This document shows, one piece after another, positions 24,700 to 33,180 of a stretch of 42,009 nt of DNA. The notes beneath the pieces are model-generated. The model was not told where the DNA came from. It did not search any database and saw only the letters and a program-made list of their open reading frames with translations. This stretch comes from an uncultured Desulfosoma sp. Its GTDB lineage: Bacteria > Desulfobacterota > Syntrophobacteria > Syntrophobacterales > DSM-9756. The first letter of the stretch is position 1; each line of letters begins with the position of its first letter. The DNA is taken from assembly GCA_937960435.1 (NCBI GenBank), contig CALGPN010000056.1, positions 1-42,009 on the forward strand, given 5' to 3'. Position numbers and translations under genes: made by a program.

Positions 24700-26094
24700 A
24701 TGAAAGGCAACGCCCATGCCCATATTCTTGTGGTCGATGACGATCCGGCCCACCGCCTCATGTTGACCACGCTGCTCTCCGACTGGGGATATCGGGTCAA
24801 GGAAGCCGACGGAGGGCTTTCCGCCGTGGCCAAGGTCCAGGAAGAACCGTTGGATGCCGTAATCATGGACGTGCGCATGCCCGACATGGACGGTATCGAA
24901 GCGACGCGGCGCATTCACCACTACAACCCCGCCCTGCCGGTGATTGTCCTCACCGCCTTTTCCTCCGTCCCATCAGCCGTGGAAGCGCTCAAAGCCGGCG
25001 CCTACGACTACCTCACCAAGCCGCTGGATTTCGACGCCCTGCGTCTGGCCTTGGACCGGGCTTTGGAACACACCCATCTGCGCACCGAAAACCAAGAATT
25101 GCGCGAGCAGTTGGCCCGGCTGCGTCTGCCGGAAATCATTGGGACGAGCGCCGCCATGGCACGCCTCGTGGAACTGTTGGCTTTAGTGGCTCCAAGCGAG
25201 GCGACGGTGCTCATCACCGGAGAGAGCGGGACCGGCAAAGGCTTGGTGGCCCGAGCGATCCATGCCAACAGCCGGCGCAGTCACGGGCCTCTCGTAGAAG
25301 TGAACTGCGCCGCCATTCCGGAAAATCTGATGGAAACGGAACTGTTCGGTCACGACAAGGGCGCGTTCACCGGAGCGGACAAGGCGCGGCGGGGACGCTT
25401 CGCCCAGGCCGACGGCGGCACCATTTTTCTCGATGAGGTGGGAGAACTGTCCCTGCCCATGCAGGCCAAACTGCTGCGTGTCCTTCAAGACGGGCAGATC
25501 CAACGGGTGGGAAGCGATCAGCCCATCGCGGTGGATGTGCGCATTCTTGCCGCCACCAACAGGGACCTTCACCAGATGACCCAGGAAGGCTTATTCCGTG
25601 AGGACCTTTACTACCGGCTCAATGTGGTCGCCGTGGAAGTGCCGCCCCTTCGACAGCGCAAAGAAGACATCCCGCTTCTCGTGGACCATTTCCTGCGCAC
25701 CTTCGCGCAAAAGAACAAAAGGACCGTTCGGGGCATCACCCCGCGGGCCATGGACCTGCTTCTCAAATACGACTGGCCGGGAAACGTGCGCGAGCTGGAA
25801 AACGTCATGGAAAGGGCCGTCATCTTGCTGCGCGGCGAATACCTCACGGAAGCCGAACTGCCTTTGCATCTGCAAAGGCCCGAAACGCCCGGTCCCTCGG
25901 GGCCTGCAAACGACGCTCCGCCGGAAGACGCCGTTTCGTTGCCTTCCGTCACCTTGGCGGAAATGGAAAGGCGGCTCATCGAACGTGTCCTGGAAGAAAC
26001 AGGGGGAAACAAGAGTGAAGCCGCACGCCGCCTGGGCATCACCCGCCGCACGCTCAAGCTGAAGCTGAAAAAATACGCCGAAGAAAACCCGTGA
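24700..26094 (+). CDS. Sigma-54-dependent response regulator (NtrC/ZraR family)
   Basis: A 464-residue transcription activator. Receiver domain at residues 6-125 (LVVDDD, phospho-acceptor Asp in [17 protein letters not shown]). AAA+ domain at about 140-370 with Walker A GESGTGKG, the sigma-54 contact GAFTGA, and [12 protein letters not shown] as Walker B. C-terminal Fis-type helix-turn-helix ([25 protein letters not shown]). Phosphorylation by the upstream kinase would switch on RpoN promoters; no clear -24/-12 site was found nearby. GTG 24694 also reads in frame, but GGAG at 24691-24694 is spaced correctly only for ATG 24700. Confidence 0.95.
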   Translation: MKGNAHAHILVVDDDPAHRLMLTTLLSDWGYRVKEADGGLSAVAKVQEEPLDAVIMDVRMPDMDGIEATRRIHHYNPALPVIVLTAFSSVPSAVEALKAGAYDYLTKPLDFDALRLALDRALEHTHLRTENQELREQLARLRLPEIIGTSAAMARLVELLALVAPSEATVLITGESGTGKGLVARAIHANSRRSHGPLVEVNCAAIPENLMETELFGHDKGAFTGADKARRGRFAQADGGTIFLDEVGELSLPMQAKLLRVLQDGQIQRVGSDQPIAVDVRILAATNRDLHQMTQEGLFREDLYYRLNVVAVEVPPLRQRKEDIPLLVDHFLRTFAQKNKRTVRGITPRAMDLLLKYDWPGNVRELENVMERAVILLRGEYLTEAELPLHLQRPETPGPSGPANDAPPEDAVSLPSVTLAEMERRLIERVLEETGGNKSEAARRLGITRRTLKLKLKKYAEENP

Positions 26095-26124
26095 TGCGTG
26101 AGCCCCTCTTTTTGGATCTTGATT

Positions 26125-26154
26125 TTGACCCAAAAAATACAGTATGCGTTATCA
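26125..26154 (+). promoter_or_regulatory. Weak candidate promoter for the Rrf2 gene
   Basis: TTGACC, 18 bases, then TTATCA in the 144-base gap before the Rrf2-type gene, in the most AT-rich part of the gap. The -10 match is poor. Confidence 0.22.
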
Positions 26155-26238
26155 GTCTGAGAGGCCCTCTTAGGGGCGACCCGGAAAGGTTCCGCTCCCG
26201 AAACGTTCGAGATCCCGTGGATAAAGGAGAAGAGCCCC

Positions 26239-26730
26239 ATGGTGACGCTGTCGACGCAAAGCCGCTACGGAACCCGTCTCTTAATGTCTCTTGCACGACA
26301 CTCTGGGCAGGAGCCCGTGCAGATCGCCGACATCGCCCGGGATCAAGGGATTTCGGTGAAATACTTGGAACAGATCGCCCTCACTTTGAAAAGAGCAGGG
26401 CTCATTGAATCGGTCCGCGGCCGACGGGGCGGGCATCGATTGGCCAAGGACCCGGACGAGATCACGATGGATGAGGTCGTTGCCGTTCTGGAGAGGGGGC
26501 GTCCTCTCGCCCCCTGCCTTTCCAAACCTAGCACGTGCGTGAAAGCGCCTTGCTGCGCCCCCCGGCTGCTTTGGCAGGAAATTTCTCAAACCTTCTTCCA
26601 CAAGTTGAGCTTGTGGACCCTGGGAGATCTTCTTCGGCTGGAAGAAATGGTCATGAGCCGACGGGAAGATTCTCGAGAAGAAGAACCCACGACATTCTAT
26701 TGCCCATCTTTGTCGCGGACCTTCATGTAA
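26239..26730 (+). CDS. Rrf2-family transcriptional regulator, probably Fe-S type
   Basis: A 163-residue winged-helix regulator. Residues 1-85 follow Rrf2/IscR (LSTQSRYGTRLLMSLAR, IADIARDQGISVKYLEQIALTLKRAGLIESVRGRRGGHRLAK). A cysteine cluster then occurs (CLSKPSTCVKAPCC). IscR and NsrR use C-x5-C-x5-C for an Fe-S cluster; here the spacing is C-x6-C-x4-CC, so cluster binding is likely but not standard. The tail of about 50 residues is longer than usual and has no recognised domain. Strong ribosome site AAAGGAGA. It may sense Fe-S or redox status and could regulate iron-sulfur genes in or near this window. Confidence 0.93.
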   Translation: MVTLSTQSRYGTRLLMSLARHSGQEPVQIADIARDQGISVKYLEQIALTLKRAGLIESVRGRRGGHRLAKDPDEITMDEVVAVLERGRPLAPCLSKPSTCVKAPCCAPRLLWQEISQTFFHKLSLWTLGDLLRLEEMVMSRREDSREEEPTTFYCPSLSRTFM

Positions 26731-27052
26731 AGGCCCCGGCTCGTCCCGTGGTAACGGCGGCTTCCTGAAAATGAGCTTTTCGAGAAGCCGCCGCGCTGGC
26801 AATGTCCCGGAAAGCGTGCAAGACGGTTCTCAAAAAGAACAAACCCTCGGACTCTCCCTGCGTAAAGTCCTGGAAATGGGGAAATTCCTGATCCTCGGGG
26901 CCTATCCGAAAGCCATATGGCCGGCGCCTTGAAGGCAAGAGAGGGGGTGAAGCCCCAGGTATCCCTGAGACTCCACCCCTGACCTGCGTCCATTTCCTTC
27001 GCGGTTTCGGCGAATTTCAATCACGCCGGGGTATCCGGTGGAAAAGCCGTCT
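26731..27052. other. Intergenic region between convergent genes
   Basis: 322 bases between the Rrf2 gene and the minus-strand sat partner. No coding frame is convincing. It holds the hairpin at 26756-26792 and a weaker nested GC-rich inverted repeat near 26944-26979 (GGGGTG/CACCCC). Confidence 0.5.
26756..26792. terminator. Long hairpin, possible factor-independent-like terminator
   Basis: GGCGGCTTC pairs with GAAGCCGCC, and inside it GAAAA pairs with TTTTC, giving a near-continuous stem. It starts 26 bases after the Rrf2 stop. A T-tract is missing on both strands, so it may instead be an mRNA-stabilising hairpin. Confidence 0.45.
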
Positions 27053-27352
27053 TTAGTAGTCTTTCAGGAACTCGTCCAAGACGTCCACGCTCTTTCTTTC
27101 CACGACGACGTCGAAGATTTTATCTTTGACATTCCTCGGCAACAGTTCGATGCTCTTGGTGGTCGCCGAATCGAACTTGGCGGTGGGAAACACCTTCAAG
27201 ATTTTGTCCCGTTGCGCGGCGTTGGCATAAACCCGGATGACTTTCATCCCCGCCAGCATTTCCTCGCACATATGGGCCAAACCCGCCTCTTTGAGCTTTT
27301 CATAGCGTTCTTCGTTGACCCAAATGTTGATGGGATATTTTTCCTCGGCCAT
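27053..27352 (-). CDS. Small conserved-type protein downstream of sat, function unknown
   Basis: A 99-residue soluble protein (MAEEKYPINIWV start). It has no recognised catalytic motif; it alternates charged helices and beta-like segments and ends LDEFLKDY. The start at 27352 is set by a very strong AGGAGGTGAGG site; longer in-frame extensions overlap sat. It begins 14 bases after the sat stop, so it is co-transcribed. From memory, small uncharacterised genes often follow sat in sulfate reducers, which suggests a role in sulfate activation. That link is inference. Confidence 0.85.
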   Translation of the reverse strand: MAEEKYPINIWVNEERYEKLKEAGLAHMCEEMLAGMKVIRVYANAAQRDKILKVFPTAKFDSATTKSIELLPRNVKDKIFDVVVERKSVDVLDEFLKDY

Positions 27353-27366
27353 GACCTCACCTCCTG

Positions 27367-28626
27367 TCAGCCCGCCAAAGGCGGAATGGTGAAAACGGGC
27401 GTCCTCTTTGCCAGGTATTCGTCGGTGACGAACGGGGACCCGAAGCCGTATTTTTCGGCGCATTCCATGACCAGATCGAAAACTTCAGGCCGAAAGATCA
27501 GCCGAGGCGGCTTGACACCGTCTTCGACGATGCTGCGGATCAGGGTGCCGCTGAACTTTTGCCATTCATTTTTGTGATTGCAGAGCCCCTCACTGGTGAT
27601 TTCCCCGCAGTGCGGGCAATAGAGCCAGTTCATGGAATAGACGGGCGTGATGTTCAGTTCGTCCTGTACCGTGGCCAAGAGGTGATGGGCGTCGTACGGC
27701 CCGTAGTAGGTTCCCACACCCGCGTGGTCTCGGCCATACATGTGATGCGTGAGGCCCAAGTTGGTGCGCAGCGCGGCGTGGAAGACGGCTTCCTTGGGCC
27801 CGGCATAGCGCATATCCCAAAATGTCAAGGACGTCATGTGGTTGTGGTCGCCGAAGTAACCCGACTTGCGCAGTTCGTCTTGGGTCAAAATGATGGCTTC
27901 GTCGATATAGTCGCCTTTGCGCTTTTCCCCGATGATGGCGTTGACCAGAACGCCCACAAGAGGTTTTTCGATGGGCAGTTCCGCGTAGGTCTGGAACCAT
28001 GCGCCTTTCATGAGCCATTCATGACCCGTGTGGGGCACATTTCGGGTCTGATGTGCCACGATGCGCTGCCAGCCCTTTTCTCGAAAGCGTTTGCGCATTT
28101 CCAAAGGCGGGATGAAGTACGGGTCGAACGGAGGATTGATTTTGGGCGGCGTGACCAAGGTGATGTCTCCGCCGAGAAACTTATCCTTGTAGGCGTAAGT
28201 TCGGGCGCATCCCGGGTGTTTGCTTTCCGCCGTCCCAAAAACAGACTGGCACATGGCCTCCTTGTCGTAAGTGTAAATCTCCCGGATTTCGAAAATGGCC
28301 ATGGGGTTGTCGTGATACGTGAGGCAGATGGTATCGCCTTCTTTGATGCCGTAGTCGGAAAGCTCTTGGTCGGACATGTCGAACAGGATGGGGATGCTCC
28401 AGACGGTCCCGTCTTTGAGCCGCATCCTTTTAACGACCGAATCCAAGTCTTCCTTGCCCATAAAACCCGTCAAAGGGCAAAAGAACCCGTAAGAGATCCC
28501 AATGACTTCGTTGGCGATTTGACTCCGGACCGGCACCTGTTTCAGTCCCCGCACCTTGGCGGGCGCCTCTTTGGGGTCCAGAATCCGTTCCACAATCTCT
28601 TTTCCGCCATGCCCGATTTCAGCCAT
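27367..28626 (-). CDS. sat: ATP sulfurylase (sulfate adenylyltransferase), dissimilatory type
   Basis: A 419-residue enzyme that activates sulfate with ATP to adenosine phosphosulfate, the first step of sulfate reduction. Motifs: QTRNVPHTGHE (residues 193-203, the QxRN and HxGH nucleotide-binding motifs), GRDHAGVG at 298-305 and FRPEVF near 378. A CPHC pair (337-340) with CNH near 349 is a probable zinc site, as in other prokaryotic single-domain Sats. There is no APS-kinase domain. ATG 28626 follows AGGAGAGGTG; the open frame continues upstream to 28950 without homology. aprAB and qmo genes are not adjacent. A candidate promoter lies about 340 bases upstream. Confidence 0.97.
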   Translation of the reverse strand: MAEIGHGGKEIVERILDPKEAPAKVRGLKQVPVRSQIANEVIGISYGFFCPLTGFMGKEDLDSVVKRMRLKDGTVWSIPILFDMSDQELSDYGIKEGDTICLTYHDNPMAIFEIREIYTYDKEAMCQSVFGTAESKHPGCARTYAYKDKFLGGDITLVTPPKINPPFDPYFIPPLEMRKRFREKGWQRIVAHQTRNVPHTGHEWLMKGAWFQTYAELPIEKPLVGVLVNAIIGEKRKGDYIDEAIILTQDELRKSGYFGDHNHMTSLTFWDMRYAGPKEAVFHAALRTNLGLTHHMYGRDHAGVGTYYGPYDAHHLLATVQDELNITPVYSMNWLYCPHCGEITSEGLCNHKNEWQKFSGTLIRSIVEDGVKPPRLIFRPEVFDLVMECAEKYGFGSPFVTDEYLAKRTPVFTIPPLAG

Positions 28627-29084
28627 GATGCACCTCTCCTGTCTCGCCATCCCTTGACATGTGCCTTGCGTGGAGCAGGCAGGTCCTCCAGCCCGATGAT
28701 GCGTCTCGCTCACCACCCCCCTTTCCTCAAAAATTGGCCGTCGCCCCTCCGGCCTGTGTGATGTCCTGACCCTTGTTCGAGGCTTTTTCCCTCCTTTTGG
28801 CTTGGGAGATACTTCCCATCGGCCTCGGGAAGGCTTTCGGGCAGTTCCCACGAGGGCACCGTGGCCACGGCCACACAAGAGACTCGACAAACACATCGAA
28901 GACGGGCATAGATAAGGCGATTCGAAGTGTCTCACAGGAGGTGCCCTCACCCCCGAGATTTTCAGTTATTGGTATTTTAGTTCTTTTTTTCTCAAACGGT
29001 CAACGCCCAACTTGAGGGTTTTTCTCTCAGGGAGGTGACGGAAGGCGCAGGGCTCGGCATCGAACGACACAAAGGAGGCAGATC
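28627..29084. other. Divergent regulatory region between sat and a cNMP-fold gene
   Basis: 458 bases without a convincing gene. The left part is a GC-rich leader upstream of sat. The right part, 28960-29020, is strikingly AT-rich for this genome and carries the candidate sat promoter. A plus-strand promoter for the gene at 29085 was not identified. Confidence 0.5.
28974..29003 (-). promoter_or_regulatory. Candidate sigma-70 promoter for sat
   Basis: Minus strand: TTGACC (29003-28998), 18-base spacer, TAAAAT (28979-28974), each one or two bases from consensus. It would give a sat leader of about 340 bases. A partial inverted repeat CTCAA/TTGAG (28991-29016) overlaps the -35 and could be an operator. 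Confidence 0.4.
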
Positions 29085-29507
29085 ATGTTTTTAAACAAGG
29101 TGGAAATCTTTGAGGGGCTGAGCGCGGAAATCCTCGACCGCATCCAGGCGATGGCTATGGAGGAAAAGGTTCAAGAGGGCCACATCTTCTTTCGAGCCGG
29201 GGATCCTGCAGATTTTCTCTACGTCCTCAAAGAGGGGCAAGTGGCGTTGACCACGGGCGGCGCCTCTCCCATCACCTTTCCCATTGGCGAGACCGGCGCC
29301 GTCTTTGGTTGGTCGGCTCTCGTGGAACCCCGCGCCTACACGGCCACATCCGAAAGCACCATGCCTACCACGGTCCTCAAGCTTGACGGCACGGCGCTGC
29401 TGCAGCTCTTCGAGGATCATCCCAGAGACGGTTTGTTGGTGCTGCGGAGGCTGGCCCGCGTCATGGCCTCACGCCTCAAGGCAAGCTATGAGCGCTTTGC
29501 GCGGTGA
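29085..29507 (+). CDS. Cyclic-nucleotide-binding-domain protein
   Basis: A 140-residue single-domain protein with the CRP-like cNMP fold: FEGLSAEILDRIQ, a GHIFFRAGDPADFLYVLKEGQ beta core and a C-terminal helical tail. It has no helix-turn-helix, so it is a stand-alone ligand-binding or anchoring module rather than a CRP/FNR regulator. The phosphate-binding cassette (FPIGETGAVFGWSALVEPRAYTAT) lacks the RxA arginine pattern of strict cAMP sites, so the ligand is unclear. Ribosome site AAAGGAGG. It is divergent from sat, and its stop lies 1 base from the convergent VKOR-like gene. Confidence 0.9.
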   Translation: MFLNKVEIFEGLSAEILDRIQAMAMEEKVQEGHIFFRAGDPADFLYVLKEGQVALTTGGASPITFPIGETGAVFGWSALVEPRAYTATSESTMPTTVLKLDGTALLQLFEDHPRDGLLVLRRLARVMASRLKASYERFAR

Positions 29508-29508
29508 T

Positions 29509-30387
29509 TTAGTCGCACAAGTTAATGGTGCAGCTCCCGCCGGACTCGTCGGGAAGCAAAAGGGGATGGGCTCCGGAAGACGCCAAGGGATCGCCCAACA
29601 CGCTCAGGAGGTAACGTGGAACCTCCGAACCATGGACGATACGCCCTTGATGGACGACAAGAGGAGCGTAAGGCAGACCCCGCTCCATGCAGAAGGCATT
29701 GTTGGCCCGAACGACGGTCAGCGTGGAAAGCAGACACCGAGCGCGGTCCCTCCACGCCGTGCAGGTGTGGCAATGGTCGCGCACCAAAGCCCACACAGAG
29801 GCAAGGCTCCAGGCCTCGGGGCATAAACGGACCCGGTTCATGGCGTCCATCTGTTCCAGCATTTCCAAAACGCTGTGGCAGTGGCTGCACGAGGGCTCAA
29901 AGAAAAGATGCACCGCCTGCTCGTCGCCGCTCACCCGGGAAAAGGGCGATTCGCTACAGGCACACACCGTCCGGGCAAGGGGAATGACCGCCACGCTGGC
30001 GCAAAGGGCAAGCCCGGCCACGGCCCAGGCCGCTTTCTTGGCCGATGGGGAAGTTTCGGGTCCAACGGTGATGACAAAAAGGACAAAAAGGCCCGTATAA
30101 CCCAAACACGCCGAGCAATAGAGGTTCAAGATCACTTGGGTGAGCACGAGGGCGCTTTCCACGACCATGCCCAAAAGGAGCAACCACCCCAGGGATGGGC
30201 GTCGAAACCGGTACACCGAAAGGAGCACGGCCGCGTAAAGAGCCCCCGCCCACCACAGCTCGGCTTTCTGCAATGCCTGACATCCTAAGGACCCGCACAA
30301 GATCCTCACGGCGCCCAGACCATGAGCCAGGCTGTACAGGAACATGGCGGAGCCCAGGGCATACACCAGGGTCTGTCTTTTCCCCAT
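29509..30387 (-). CDS. VKOR-like membrane protein with thioredoxin-like domain
   Basis: A 292-residue protein. Residues about 1-145 have four or five membrane helices with the VKOR pattern: a loop cysteine pair (CGSLGC, C31/C36) and a CSAC motif (C91/C94) near a helix end in LNLYCSACLGY. Residues about 150-280 look thioredoxin-like with a CSHC pair (C167/C170 in FFEPSCSHCH). Such fusions re-oxidise and form disulfide bonds at the periplasmic face using quinone. Many extra cysteines (about ten more, including CHTC) are unusual. ATG 30387 has AAGGAGTG; an ORF extension to 30465 looks unreal. It is divergent from the UPF0173 gene. Confidence 0.8.
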   Translation of the reverse strand: MGKRQTLVYALGSAMFLYSLAHGLGAVRILCGSLGCQALQKAELWWAGALYAAVLLSVYRFRRPSLGWLLLLGMVVESALVLTQVILNLYCSACLGYTGLFVLFVITVGPETSPSAKKAAWAVAGLALCASVAVIPLARTVCACSESPFSRVSGDEQAVHLFFEPSCSHCHSVLEMLEQMDAMNRVRLCPEAWSLASVWALVRDHCHTCTAWRDRARCLLSTLTVVRANNAFCMERGLPYAPLVVHQGRIVHGSEVPRYLLSVLGDPLASSGAHPLLLPDESGGSCTINLCD

Positions 30388-30558
30388 GAAGCAGACACTC
30401 CTTCGAACATGCTGGATTTTTGGCACAACCGCAAGAATCTTGTCATCACGGCGGCTTTGTGTCAATCATGCAGGGGATGATGCCGCCTGTACCGTCAATA
30501 TCGGAAATTCCGTGGATCAACTTGAATCGTTTCCAAAGCCGAAGGAAGGGAGGATATC

Positions 30559-31242
30559 ATGAGCGTCACCGTGACGTGGTACAGTCATGCTTGCATTCTC
30601 ATCGAAACCCAGGAGGCTCATCTCCTGGTCGATCCGTTTTTGACGGGAAACCCTTTGGCGCCCGTGAGCGCCGACGCCGTGCCCGCCGATTATATCTTCG
30701 TGTCCCACGGCCACGGGGACCATTTGGGGGACACGGTGGCCATCGCCAAGCGCACAGGAGCCACGGTGATCTCCAATTTTGAAATCGCCAACTGGCTCTC
30801 AGCCCAAGGTCTGACCAAGCTCCACCCCCACCACATCGGCGGGGGATCCAACCATTCCTGGGGCCGTGTGAAACTCACCATTGCTCATCATGGATCGGCC
30901 TTGCCCGACGGATCCTACGGCGGCAACCCTTGCGGGTTTCTTTTTCATGTGCATGGCACAAAAATCTATCATGCCTGCGACACGGGACTTTTCTACGACA
31001 TGGCTCTGATCGGCGAAGAAGGAGTGGACCTGGCGATCCTGCCCATTGGGGATAACTTCACCATGGGACCGGACGACGCCCTGCGTGCGGTAAAGCTTAT
31101 CAAGCCGGCCAAGGTTCTTCCCATTCATTACGACACGTTCGACATCATCCGGCAGGATCCCTCCGCGTGGAAAGAGCGCGTCGAACGAGAAACATCCACT
31201 CATGTGGTGCTCTTGAAGCCCGGAGAAAGCCTGGTTTTGTAA
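30559..31242 (+). CDS. UPF0173 metal-dependent hydrolase (metallo-beta-lactamase fold)
   Basis: A 227-residue cytoplasmic protein matching the UPF0173 family over its full length: YSHACILIET at the N-terminus, SHGHGDHLGD (the HxHxDH metal motif) at about 49-58, CDTGLF and LPIGDNFTMGP in the middle, and PIHYDTF near the end. All metal ligands appear present. The physiological substrate of the family is not established. Ribosome site GGGAGG ahead of ATG 30559. Confidence 0.94.
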   Translation: MSVTVTWYSHACILIETQEAHLLVDPFLTGNPLAPVSADAVPADYIFVSHGHGDHLGDTVAIAKRTGATVISNFEIANWLSAQGLTKLHPHHIGGGSNHSWGRVKLTIAHHGSALPDGSYGGNPCGFLFHVHGTKIYHACDTGLFYDMALIGEEGVDLAILPIGDNFTMGPDDALRAVKLIKPAKVLPIHYDTFDIIRQDPSAWKERVERETSTHVVLLKPGESLVL

Positions 31243-31514
31243 TTTCGCCATTCAATATGTTTGACACCGTCGCCAATGTGTGCCATGGTGCTCGCACATC
31301 CTGGCTTACCCCAGGTCGCCAGGGAACCGTCTTTGGCATGTTCCGCGCGTTTTCGTCCGCCACGCATGGTTCTCCTCGATCCGTCCGGCTCCCGCCGGGT
31401 TTCCCGGGATGCGTCGAAGTGTCACCGAGGGTTCGGTGATGGGTCGGTCTTTCGTTCTCGTGGTTGGAAACGGCCGGCCCTCCATTTCATGAAACCACGT
31501 GCAAAGGACAAGAC

Positions 31515-31787
31515 ATGAATCTTTACGTCGGGAATCTCGCCTACAGTGTCACGGAAGATGATTTGCGAGCTGCGTTTGCCAAGTACGGCGAAGTGGGCAG
31601 CGTCAACATCATCATCGATCGACACACCGGACAATCCAAGGGGTTCGGCTTTGTGGAAATGCCGCTGAACGCCGACGCCGACAAGGCCATCAAGGGTCTG
31701 AACGGCGCTGACCTCAAAGGGCGCACCCTCAAGGTGAACCAAGCCAAACCGCGGCCCAGCCGCCCTACCCGCGGACCCCGCTACTAG
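31515..31787 (+). CDS. RRM-type RNA-binding protein
   Basis: A 90-residue protein consisting of one RNA recognition motif (RNP2 LYVGNL at 3-8, RNP1 KGFGFVEM near 40-47) and a short basic tail (PRPSRPTRGPRY). Bacterial single-RRM proteins of this kind are often cold-induced RNA chaperones. The 272 bases upstream are non-coding and could be a regulated leader. The start has AAAGGA. Transcription ends at the hairpin 33 bases after the stop. Confidence 0.96.
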   Translation: MNLYVGNLAYSVTEDDLRAAFAKYGEVGSVNIIIDRHTGQSKGFGFVEMPLNADADKAIKGLNGADLKGRTLKVNQAKPRPSRPTRGPRY

Positions 31788-31814
31788 TAGGCGAGCGGTT
31801 CCAGATCGGTTCCG

Positions 31815-31848
31815 AAAAAGCCTCGGTGTGCTGCACCGAGGCTTTTTT
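31815..31848. terminator. Bidirectional intrinsic terminator
   Basis: A-tract, 9-base stem GCCTCGGTG/CACCGAGGC (31820-31828 with 31834-31842) around loop TGCTG, then a T-tract. It serves the RRM gene on the plus strand and the convergent aminotransferase gene, whose stop lies within the T-tract at 31847, on the minus strand. Confidence 0.93.
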
Positions 31849-33076
31849 ATCGCCGGATGTCGACTCTTTGAGAAATCCAGAGCTCGAGGCGGTCCATGGC
31901 CTCGTCCAGTTCCTCTTCCGTCCCGCCGAAGGATAGCCGTACATGCCCTTCCCCTCCCGGCCCAAAGGCCGCCCCTGGGATCGTGATGACCCGCGCTTCC
32001 TTGAGAAGCCGTAAAGCGACCGTCATAGAATCCCCGAGATCCGGCGGAATCTTGACCATGACATAATATGCCCCTTGGGGCTTCACGTAAGAGATGTGCG
32101 GCGCCATGCGATCCAAGCGGGAACAGAGGCGATCCCGTCGCGATTGGAGGATGTCGCGAAATTGGGCCACGCAGTCCTGAGGGCCTTCCAACGCGGCCAG
32201 GGCCGCTACTTGAGACGGCGTCGGGGCGCAAATGGCCGCAGCATCATGAACCTTCATCACATGATCCAGAATTTCCCGGTCAGCTACAACCGCGCCGACC
32301 CGCCAGCCCGTCATGGCGTATTTTTTCGAAAAGCTGAAAACCCCGATGACCTGACGCCGCAGCTCGGGAACGGCAAGCAGGCTGAAATAAGAGCGGCCGT
32401 CGTAGGTCAGAAAATCGTACGTTTCATCACAGATGACGAAAAAACCGTGTTCCAGGGCTATTTCCGCCACCGCACGCACCGCCTCTTCCGGAAAAACGGC
32501 CCCCGTAGGGTTGTGGGGATGGCACAGGACAAGCGCCTTGGTCCGCGGCGAAATTTTTTCACGAAGCGCTTTCAGGTCCAATTGCCAGTCCAACGGCCTT
32601 AGGGGAAAAAACACCGGTCGGCCTTCGGCTAGGAGGACCTGTTCGATGTGCGAAGCGTAATTGGGTGACGGCAAAAGAACCTCGTCGCCGGAATCCACCA
32701 CCGTAAGGATGGCGGCGCACAGTCCTTCCATCGCCCCGACGGTGATACAGATCTCGGACTCGGGATCCACGTGGAGCCCCCGTTCCCGATCCAACGCGGC
32801 CGCAAAAGCCCGTCGCAAAGCGGGAAGCCCGGGACCCAAGGTATATTTTCCCGTCCACGAGGCCTCGCGAAGATGTCGACACACCGCCTCCACAATGTGC
32901 TCGGGCGTCGGAAACGATGGAATCCCCTGGCCCAAAGAAACACAGCCCGGAATGTCCCGGGCCAAAAGGGGCATTTCTTTGATGGCGGATACAGCGATCC
33001 CGCGGACTCTTCGACTGATGCCCTCCTCGCGGTATCTCTTGCCCGCGGCTTCCAAGGCCGATCTCTTCAAAGCCAC
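31847..33076 (-). CDS. Class I/II PLP-dependent aminotransferase
   Basis: A 409-residue fold-type I aminotransferase, closest in pattern to AspC/PatA-like enzymes. PLP Lys251 lies in SFSKKYAMTGWRVG; other signatures are NPTGAVF (about 189-195), CDETYDFLTYDG (216-227) and a C-terminal RLSFGG carrying the substrate-carboxylate arginine. It would transfer an amino group between an amino acid and 2-oxoglutarate or a similar acceptor; substrate preference cannot be set. The first 35 residues include a basic stretch typical of the subgroup. Ribosome site GAAGGAG. Its 3' end shares the terminator with the RRM gene. Confidence 0.95.
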   Translation of the reverse strand: MALKRSALEAAGKRYREEGISRRVRGIAVSAIKEMPLLARDIPGCVSLGQGIPSFPTPEHIVEAVCRHLREASWTGKYTLGPGLPALRRAFAAALDRERGLHVDPESEICITVGAMEGLCAAILTVVDSGDEVLLPSPNYASHIEQVLLAEGRPVFFPLRPLDWQLDLKALREKISPRTKALVLCHPHNPTGAVFPEEAVRAVAEIALEHGFFVICDETYDFLTYDGRSYFSLLAVPELRRQVIGVFSFSKKYAMTGWRVGAVVADREILDHVMKVHDAAAICAPTPSQVAALAALEGPQDCVAQFRDILQSRRDRLCSRLDRMAPHISYVKPQGAYYVMVKIPPDLGDSMTVALRLLKEARVITIPGAAFGPGGEGHVRLSFGGTEEELDEAMDRLELWISQRVDIRR

Positions 33077-33180
33077 CGTTGAGACTCCTTCGTGTGTCTT
33101 TTCCTAGGGACGGCCGCAGGACCTAACCCGAAACAAAAACATCGAGAGCGCTCCATGGCTTCGATCATTTCCATCCCGGC

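Noticed and set aside
26944-26979. GC-rich nested inverted repeat as terminator of the sat operon
   Set aside because: Only six base pairs in the outer stem and no T-tract on the minus strand.
28627-28950. N-terminal extension of ATP sulfurylase
   Set aside because: The extension is not homologous to Sat, and ATG 28626 has a strong ribosome site.
30418-30435. TGGCAC-containing sigma-54-like site between the VKOR-like and UPF0173 genes
   Set aside because: The -12 element (TTGC) is missing at the required spacing.
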